The notes under the pieces are model-generated. The model had not been told where the DNA came from. It worked only from the letters and a program-made list of their open reading frames with translations, and ran no database searches. Below, one piece after another: positions 59,964-64,000 of a stretch of 64,000 bases of DNA. Source of the DNA: CADCUY01 sp964242735 (GTDB lineage: Bacteria > Actinomycetota > Actinomycetes > Actinomycetales > Quadrisphaeraceae); the NCBI GenBank assembly GCA_964242735.1, contig CAXTAK010000005.1, positions 1 through 64,000 of the forward strand, in the 5' to 3' direction. The position numbers and the translations under genes were made by a program. How positions within the stretch are numbered: the first letter of the stretch is position 1; the number at the start of each line of letters is the position of its first letter.

Positions 59964-60982
59964 GCGCCACCGCGACGCGGGCCGGCGGCGGTGGCGCGGG
60001 CGGCGGGAGCGGCGCGGGCCCCCGTGGGGTCGGCCGCAGCGGGCGGGTCGCCGCCGCGGTGCAGCGCCAGGGCGCACTGGTGGCCCTGCTGGCGCTGTGC
60101 CTGGTGGCCTCCCTCGCCTACGACTCCTTCGCCACCGGCGCGAACCTGCGCAGCATCGCCCTGACCGCCTCCTTCCTGGCAGTGGTGGCCCTGGGCATGA
60201 CCTTCGTCATCCTCACCGGCGGCATCGACCTCTCCGTCGGCTCCCTGTTCGCCCTCGGGGGGGTGCTCGCCGCGTACGCCAGCCAGTACGGGGCGCTGGC
60301 GGCGGTGGCGCTGCCCCTGGTGGTGTGCGGGGTCTTCGGCCTGGTGCAGGGGCTGATCATCGCCCGCGGCGGGCTGGAGCCGTTCATCGTCACCCTCGCC
60401 GGCCTGCTCGCCGCTCGCGGACTGCTGCTGCTGATCACCGACAGCGGTCGCACCACCTACGACGTCCCGGCGGGCAGCGCGTTCCGCCAGCTCGCGCAGG
60501 GCAGCCTGCTGGGGCTGCCCCACCCGGTGTGGATCGTGGCGGTGCTGTACGCCGCCGGCGCCGTGGCGCTGCGCCGCACGTCCTACGGGTCCGCGGTGCT
60601 CGCCGTCGGGGGGCAGCAGGACGCCGCGGAGCTGATGGGCCTGCCGGTGGTGCGCACCAAGGTGGTCACCTACGTCGCCTCGGGCGTGCTCGCGGGCCTC
60701 GCCGGGGTGATGATCACCTCCTACACCTCCTCCGGCAACGTCGTCATCGGCGTGGGCTTCGAGCTGCAGGCCATCGCCGCCGTGGTGCTCGGCGGCACCC
60801 TGCTCACCGGGGGGGCGGGCAGCGTGGTGGGCACCCTGGTGGGGGTGCTGCTGCTGCAGGTCATCGCCAACGTCATCAACCAGCTCGATCTGGACTTCGC
60901 CTGGCAGGCGGTCGTGCAGGGCACCATCCTGCTCGGCGTGGTCGTGGCGCAGCGGTACCTCTCCCGGGCGGAGCGGCAGTGA
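59960..60982 (+). CDS. yjfF: Sugar ABC transporter permease 2 (YjfF-like)
   Basis: A 340-aa permease forming the channel with the preceding one. TGGIDLSVGSLFALGGVL near residue 85, VGGQQDAAELMGLPV at the coupling loop and VVLGGTLLTGGAGSVVGT are the matching motifs. A Gly-rich cytoplasmic tail of 30 residues precedes the first helix. It starts in the ytfT stop and ends in the galT start, both GTGA. Confidence 0.93.
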   Translation: MSATATRAGGGGAGGGSGAGPRGVGRSGRVAAAVQRQGALVALLALCLVASLAYDSFATGANLRSIALTASFLAVVALGMTFVILTGGIDLSVGSLFALGGVLAAYASQYGALAAVALPLVVCGVFGLVQGLIIARGGLEPFIVTLAGLLAARGLLLLITDSGRTTYDVPAGSAFRQLAQGSLLGLPHPVWIVAVLYAAGAVALRRTSYGSAVLAVGGQQDAAELMGLPVVRTKVVTYVASGVLAGLAGVMITSYTSSGNVVIGVGFELQAIAAVVLGGTLLTGGAGSVVGTLVGVLLLQVIANVINQLDLDFAWQAVVQGTILLGVVVAQRYLSRAERQ

Positions 60983-62124
60983 CCGCCGAGGTGGCGCCCG
61001 TGGTGCGCCGCACCACAGCGGCGCTGGCCGACGGGCGTGAGCTGGTCTACTTCGACGACTCCCCCGGCTACGCCGACGGCACCCTCACCCGGTCGCTCCA
61101 CGACACCCGTGACCTGCCGCCGGTGGCGACGACGTCGACGATGCGCCTCGACGTGCTCACCGGTGAGTGGGTGGCCCTGGCCGCGCACCGCCAGGACCGC
61201 ACGTACAAGCCGCCCGCGGACCTGTGCCCGCTGTGCCCCACCCGCCCCGGGCACGCCGCCGGCGAGGTGCCCGCCGACGACTACGACGTCGTGGTCTTCG
61301 AGAACCGGTTCCCCTCCTACGCGGGGGCGGGCGGGCCGCTCGCGCAGCAGCCGGCCACAGCGGTCGACGGTGAGGACCTGTTCGCGGCCCGGCCGGCGGT
61401 GGGCCGCTGCGAGGTCGTCTGCTTCACCTCCGACCACGGCGCGTCGGTGGCATCGCTGTCGCCGGCGCGCCTGCGCACCGTGGTCGAGGCGTGGGCCGAT
61501 CGCACCGCAGCGCTCTCCGCCCTCGCCGGGGTGGGGCACGTGTTCCCCTTCGAGAACCGCGGGGAGGAGATCGGGGTGACCCTGCAGCACCCCCACGGGC
61601 AGATCTACGCCTACCCCGAGCCGGCGCCGCGCCTCGCGCAGTACCTCGCGCGGGCCGCCGCGCACCGGGGCGCCACCGGGGGGAACCTGCTCGCCGACGT
61701 CCTCGCCGCCGAGCGCCGCGCCGGCACCCGGGTGGTCCTGGCAGGGCAGCGGTGGACGGCGTACGTGCCGGCGGCGGCCCGCTGGCCGGTGGAGGTGCAC
61801 CTGGCACCGCACCGCGACGTCCCCGACCTCGCGGCCCTCGACGGACCCGAGCGCGCGGAGCTCGCGGTGGTCTACCGGGAGCTGCTGGGGCGCCTGGACC
61901 GGTACTTCCCCGAGGTCGACGCCCTGCCCTACATCGCCGGGTGGCACCAGGCGCCCGTGGGTGAGGGCCGCGACCTGGGGCGCCTGCACCTGCAGGTGTT
62001 CTCGGTGCTGCGCAGCCCGGGCAAGCTGAAGTTCCTCGCCGGCTCGGAGTCCGGGGCGGGCTCGTGGGTCAACGACACCACCCCCGAGCGCATCGCCGAG
62101 CGCCTGCGCGCGGTGGCCTCGTGA
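60979..62124 (+). CDS. galT: Galactose-1-phosphate uridylyltransferase
   Basis: A 381-aa Leloir enzyme exchanging UMP between UDP-glucose and galactose-1-phosphate. The zinc-site Cys pair is CPLCPTRPGHA near residue 78, the nucleotide-binding FENRFPSYAG follows, and the active site is GVTLQHPHGQIYAYP near residue 197 with the nucleophilic His in HPH. A second region, YIAGWHQAPV and LHLQVFSVLRSPGKLKFLAGSE, carries more conserved His. It overlaps both neighbours by 4 bp. Confidence 0.96.
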   Translation: MTAEVAPVVRRTTAALADGRELVYFDDSPGYADGTLTRSLHDTRDLPPVATTSTMRLDVLTGEWVALAAHRQDRTYKPPADLCPLCPTRPGHAAGEVPADDYDVVVFENRFPSYAGAGGPLAQQPATAVDGEDLFAARPAVGRCEVVCFTSDHGASVASLSPARLRTVVEAWADRTAALSALAGVGHVFPFENRGEEIGVTLQHPHGQIYAYPEPAPRLAQYLARAAAHRGATGGNLLADVLAAERRAGTRVVLAGQRWTAYVPAAARWPVEVHLAPHRDVPDLAALDGPERAELAVVYRELLGRLDRYFPEVDALPYIAGWHQAPVGEGRDLGRLHLQVFSVLRSPGKLKFLAGSESGAGSWVNDTTPERIAERLRAVAS

Positions 62125-63353
62125 GCGCCGTCGGGGCGGACGGGCCGGGGGCCGCCGACGCGGCGCTCGCGGCGTTCACCGACGCCTTCGGCGGCGCACC
62201 GGACGGGGTGTGGGGCGCGCCCGGGCGGGTCAACGTCATCGGTGAGCACCTGGACTACAACGGCGGGCCGGTGCTGCCCATGGCCCTGCCGCAGGTGACG
62301 CTGGCCGCCGTCCGGCGCCGCGAGGACGGCGTCGTGCGCCTGGTGTCCTCCGCGGAGCTGGGCGGTGACGTCGCCGCGTGGGAGGGCCGGCTCGGCGACG
62401 TCGGCCCGGGCACCCCGACGGGCTGGGCCGCCTACGCCGCGGGGGTGCCGTGGGCGCTGCGCGAGGCCGGCCACGACGTCGGCGGGGTCGATGCGGCGTT
62501 CACCTCCACCGTGCCGATCGGCGCGGGTCTGTCGAGCTCGGCGGCGCTGGAGTGCGCGATGGCGCTCGCGGTCGCGGAGCTGTGGGGGCTGCCCGGGATC
62601 GACGCCGACGACGACGCAGGTCGCGCCGCGCTGGTCGCGGCGTGCGTGCGGGCGGAGAACGTCGTGGCCGGAGCTTCCACCGGGGGCATGGACCAGGCGG
62701 CGTCCCTGCGCGCCACCGCCGGGCACGCGCTGCTGCTGCGCACCGCCGACGGGTCGGTGGAGCAGGTGCCGATGGACCTGCACGCGGCGGGCCTGGCGCT
62801 GCTGGTGGCCGACACCCGGGCCCCGCACGCGCACAGCGGCGGGGAGTACGGGCGCCGGCGGGCCACGTGCGAGGCCGTGGCGCGGGAGCTCGGCGTGGAG
62901 TTCCTCGCCGACCTCGCCGGGGATGACCTCGACGCGGTCCTGGCGAGCATCCGCCCCGGCGGTGGGGTGGACGACGCGGAGGTGGCGCGGCGGCGGGTGC
63001 GCCACGTCCTCACCGAGACCGCGCGGGTCGAGCAGGCGGTGGTGGTGCTGCGCAGCGGTGACCTCACCGCGCTCGGGCCGCTGATGGACGCCTCGCACAC
63101 ATCGATGCGCGACGACTACGAGATCTCCTCCCCCGAGCTCGACACCGTCGTCGACGCCGCGCAGGGCGCGGGGGCGCTGGGCGCGCGGATGACCGGCGGG
63201 GGCTTCGGGGGCTCCGCGATCGCCCTGGTGCCCGCCGACGACGTCGACCGCGTGCGCGACGCGGTGCGCGCCGCCGCCGCGCACCAGGGCCACCCCGAGC
63301 CCGCGTTCACCCTCGCGGTGCCCTCACCGAGCGCCAGGAGGCTGCACCGATGA
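62121..63353 (+). CDS. galK: Galactokinase
   Basis: A 410-aa GHMP kinase that phosphorylates alpha-D-galactose. The sugar-binding signature is VNVIGEHLDYNGG near residue 37 (Leu replaces the usual Thr), the ATP loop is PIGAGLSSSAALE near residue 133, GGMDQAASL carries the catalytic Asp, and RMTGGGFGGSAIAL closes the fold. It shares 4 bp with galT and with the beta-galactosidase start. Confidence 0.96.
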   Translation: MSAVGADGPGAADAALAAFTDAFGGAPDGVWGAPGRVNVIGEHLDYNGGPVLPMALPQVTLAAVRRREDGVVRLVSSAELGGDVAAWEGRLGDVGPGTPTGWAAYAAGVPWALREAGHDVGGVDAAFTSTVPIGAGLSSSAALECAMALAVAELWGLPGIDADDDAGRAALVAACVRAENVVAGASTGGMDQAASLRATAGHALLLRTADGSVEQVPMDLHAAGLALLVADTRAPHAHSGGEYGRRRATCEAVARELGVEFLADLAGDDLDAVLASIRPGGGVDDAEVARRRVRHVLTETARVEQAVVVLRSGDLTALGPLMDASHTSMRDDYEISSPELDTVVDAAQGAGALGARMTGGGFGGSAIALVPADDVDRVRDAVRAAAAHQGHPEPAFTLAVPSPSARRLHR

Positions 63354-64000
63354 CCACCTCGAGCCACCCCTACTACGAGGACCACGCCCCCGGTCGCGGT
63401 GCCCGCAGCCCGGCCCGCGCGCGGCTCGCGACCGACGCGCCGTCGCTGCCCCTCGACGGGACGTGGCGCTTCCGGCTGTGGCCCACCGCCCACGCGGACG
63501 GCACCGACCACGCCGAGGGTGGCGAGGCGCCGGCCGCCGCGCGCGCCGGGTACGACGACACCGGCTGGGACGCCCTCCCCGTGCCCTCGCACTGGGTGCT
63601 GCACCCCGCCGCCTCCGACGGCCGGTACGGCTCCCCCTGGTACACCAACGTGCGCTACCCCTTCCCCGTCGACCCCCCGCACGTGCCCACCGAGAACCCC
63701 ACCGGTGACCACCGCCGCACCTTCACGCTGCCGGATGACCCCGCGTGGAGCGGCGCCGAGCGCGTGCTGCTGCGCTTCGACGGGGTGGAGTCGACCTACC
63801 GCGTGTGGGTGAACGGCGCCGAGGTCGGCGTCGGCACGGGCAGCCGGCTCGCGCAGGAGTTCGACGTGACCGCCCTGGTGAGCCCGGGGGAGAACGTGCT
63901 GCTCGTGCGCGTGCACCAGTGGTCGGCGGCGAGCTACCTCGAGGACCAGGACCAGTGGTGGCTCCCGGGGATCTTCCGGGGCGTCACCCTTCTCGCCCGC
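63350..64000 (+). CDS. lacZ: Beta-galactosidase (GH2), cut by window end
   Basis: The ATG overlaps the galK stop (ATGA), and 217 codons are open to the window edge. The sequence is the GH2 N-terminal sugar-binding jelly-roll: LDGTWRFRLWPT near residue 36, VPSHWVLH near 78, YGSPWYTNVRYPFPVDPP near 93, LLRFDGVESTYRVWVNGAEVG near 140 and YLEDQDQWWLPGIFRGV near the cut. This is the LacZ type. The catalytic Glu residues lie beyond the window. Lactose or another galactoside would give galactose to GalK. Confidence 0.9.
   Translation, partial: MTTSSHPYYEDHAPGRGARSPARARLATDAPSLPLDGTWRFRLWPTAHADGTDHAEGGEAPAAARAGYDDTGWDALPVPSHWVLHPAASDGRYGSPWYTNVRYPFPVDPPHVPTENPTGDHRRTFTLPDDPAWSGAERVLLRFDGVESTYRVWVNGAEVGVGTGSRLAQEFDVTALVSPGENVLLVRVHQWSAASYLEDQDQWWLPGIFRGVTLLAR

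Overview
The window is bacterial chromosome of very high GC (above 70% by eye) with dense, short-spaced genes, many GTG and some TTG starts, and many 4-base GTGA/ATGA stop-start overlaps. The gene content points to an actinomycete: an acyl-CoA carboxylase with separate alpha, beta and epsilon subunits, an F420-dependent LLM-family oxidoreductase, an LCP ligase, BMP-family nucleoside uptake and an SdhCDAB set. From memory, the order purE-purK-GtrA / birA-accD-accE-maf-accA / punA-pmm / add-deoA-cdd / sdhCDAB also follows the M. tuberculosis Rv3264c-Rv3319 region. I cannot name the genus; a Kineosporiaceae-like organism is only a guess. One run of 100 N (6582-6681) shows this is a scaffold.

Layout. 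1-7.8 kb: surface and secreted functions (Tat-exported ferritin-like protein, a GT2 glycosyltransferase with a partner membrane protein, a CWB2 repeat protein, an LCP ligase), then the gap and two unrecognised proteins. 7.9-13.5 kb: purK-purE, divergent GtrA, an OmpR/histidine-kinase pair and birA. 13.7-27.2 kb: SMP-30 hydrolase, carboxylase beta and epsilon subunits coupled to a TPM-domain protein, PspA, a DUF885 peptidase, GNAT, Maf, F420 enzyme, an OFA-type MFS carrier with a small membrane partner, and the biotin carboxylase/BCCP alpha subunit. 27.3-30.4 kb: GGCT-like protein, a secreted left-handed beta-helix (gamma-carbonic-anhydrase-like) protein with a lipoprotein, and a frameshifted membrane protein.

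30.5-47.4 kb is a nucleoside salvage region: purine nucleoside phosphorylase, phosphosugar mutase, deoxyribose-phosphate aldolase, adenosine deaminase, thymidine phosphorylase, cytidine deaminase and a complete BMP-type nucleoside ABC importer with two tandem binding lipoproteins. A chemoreceptor and an M13 peptidase lie inside it. 47.5-56.2 kb: M20 amidohydrolase, mannose-1-phosphate guanylyltransferase, sdhCDAB, then a 2'-5' RNA ligase-like gene, a decayed exonuclease III gene and trpS. 56.3-64 kb: a tightly overlapping galactose operon (YtfQ-YtfR-YtfT-YjfF-like importer, galT, galK and a beta-galactosidase cut by the window end).

The observations most worth following are a recurrent TANNNT hexamer 6-8 nt before start codons (leaderless transcription), tandem duplications across stop codons (one of which seems to cause the assembly gap), the secreted gamma-CA-like protein with a one-residue shift of a metal-ligand histidine, the exonuclease III pseudogene, and an orphan VapB remnant. 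No tRNA, rRNA, CRISPR array or insertion sequence was seen.
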